A DNA stretch of 6,472 nucleotides. It comes from Oscillospiraceae bacterium. GTDB lineage: Bacteria; Bacillota; Clostridia; Oscillospirales; Ruminococcaceae. The position numbers and the translations under genes were made by a program. Of this stretch, positions 6,217 to 6,472 are shown one piece after another. A model generated the notes under the pieces. That model saw nothing but the letters and a program-made list of their open reading frames with translations. It did not search any database and was not told the origin of the DNA. The number at the start of each line of letters is the position of its first letter. Position 1 is the first letter of the stretch. The stretch is taken from assembly GCA_017396055.1 (NCBI GenBank), contig JAFQND010000331.1, positions 1 through 6,472 on the forward strand. The letters are read 5' to 3'.

Positions 6217-6245
6217 AGTTCTGTGGTAAAGTCGTCGATGCATTA

Positions 6246-6306
6246 CAATGCTGCAAAGGGCAACTCAGCGGCGGAAAAGGTCACTGGGCTGCCCTTTAAA
6301 GCATTG
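6246..6306 (-). promoter_or_regulatory. Long imperfect hairpin in the lipoprotein-ATPase gap
   Basis: Arms 6246-6262 and 6290-6306 pair over 17 positions with 15 Watson-Crick pairs and a central 2x2 mismatch, closing a 27-nt apical loop. On the minus-strand mRNA it lies only 2 nt downstream of the 6309-6335 hairpin and 29 nt before the Shine-Dalgarno of the ATPase gene. No U-tract follows. It is likely an RNA element that sets lipoprotein versus transporter mRNA levels by stabilising or processing the transcript. Confidence 0.6.
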
Positions 6307-6308
6307 CA

Positions 6309-6335
6309 GGGAAGCCCTGCTGAACAGGGCTTCCC
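6309..6335 (-). terminator. Terminator-like hairpin after the BMP lipoprotein gene
   Basis: Arms 6309-6319 and 6325-6335 form a perfect 11-bp GC-rich stem (GGGAAGCCCTG and complement) with a 5-nt loop, starting 11 nt after the lipoprotein stop codon. The minus-strand 3' flank is TGCAATGCTTTAAAGG, which lacks a proper U-tract. It probably acts as an attenuator or 3' stabiliser that lets part of transcription through to the transporter genes. Confidence 0.6.
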
Positions 6336-6346
6336 CGAAAAATCAC

Positions 6347-6472
6347 TTATGCGTCGAGGTTGGTGATACCGTCGATGAACATGTCGAAGTAGGGAGCAGA
6401 ACGGTACTCGGACTCGTGGAAGTAACCGTCAGCAATAGCCTCGGTCTCGGGAACGAAGTCGCCCATGTCGTC
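6347..6472 (-). CDS. C-terminal end of a BMP-family substrate-binding lipoprotein (5' truncated by window)
   Basis: The minus-strand frame is open from the window edge to TAA at 6347-6349 and gives 41 residues: DDMGDFVPETEAIADGYFHE, then SEYRSAPYFDMFIDGITNLDA. The Y-F-D-x-F-I-D-G-I-T ending is, from memory, common in basic membrane protein (BMP/PnrA/NupN-like) nucleoside-binding lipoproteins of Firmicutes. Position supports this: it is the gene immediately upstream of the tandem-NBD ATPase and the two permeases, where the binding protein is encoded in such operons. The signal peptide, lipobox cysteine and ligand pocket lie beyond the window, so the ligand cannot be judged. Third-position GC is very high (GAC, GAG, TTC, ATC), as expected of a highly expressed binding protein. 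Confidence 0.75.
   Translation of the reverse strand, partial: DDMGDFVPETEAIADGYFHESEYRSAPYFDMFIDGITNLDA

Noticed and set aside
4547..6229. 560-codon plus-strand open frame opposite the ATPase gene
   Set aside because: It mirrors the ATPase codons, has no ribosome binding site or recognisable domain, and has the same low-complexity D/H/G composition as other antisense frames here.
1..6472. CRISPR, tRNA, rRNA, insertion sequence or phage signatures
   Set aside because: No direct-repeat arrays, tRNA-like cloverleafs, transposase motifs, or terminal repeats with target duplications were seen on either strand.

Overview
The window looks like ordinary chromosome of a Gram-positive, Firmicutes-type bacterium, most likely a gut-associated member of Clostridia (an Oscillospirales-like lineage is an inference). 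The grounds are strong GGAGG ribosome binding sites, a consensus SigA-type promoter, gene families typical of that group (BMP-type nucleoside ABC importer, Xpt, AEC carrier) and a GC-rich third codon position in most genes. No phage, transposon, CRISPR, tRNA or rRNA gene was seen.

Layout. Positions 1-132 (+) are the C-terminal end of a probable FAD-dependent oxidoreductase, followed by two hairpins (137-173 and a perfect 20-bp bidirectional terminator at 231-276). Positions 277-741 are AT-rich and gene-poor. They hold only two overlapping minus-strand reading frames of unknown nature (397-597 and 506-679) and a minus-strand terminator-like hairpin at 328-360. An AEC-family permease gene (742-1647, minus) has its own promoter at 1702-1730. 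The rest of the window is one convergently reading minus-strand operon, listed here in transcription order: the end of a BMP-family substrate-binding lipoprotein (6347-6472, cut by the window edge), a double-domain ABC ATPase (4673-6202), two permeases (3583-4680 and 2582-3580), then xanthine phosphoribosyltransferase xpt (1934-2515), ending at a terminator at 1867-1897.

How the genes work together. The BMP lipoprotein would bind a purine nucleoside or related compound outside the cell, the two permeases form the channel, and the tandem-domain ATPase drives import. This is the arrangement of the Bacillus subtilis NupNOPQ guanosine importer and the RnsBACD/PnrA-type systems. Xpt converts xanthine plus PRPP to XMP, so uptake and salvage are encoded on one transcript. 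The operon promoter and any purine riboswitch would lie upstream of the lipoprotein gene, beyond position 6472, so operon-level regulation cannot be seen here.

I found no evidence of an undescribed system. The most interesting signals are RNA structures inside the operon: two adjacent hairpins between the lipoprotein and ATPase genes, and a small hairpin displaying the xpt Shine-Dalgarno in its loop. Other points are altered ABC motifs in the ATPase and the AT-rich remnant-like stretch at 277-741.
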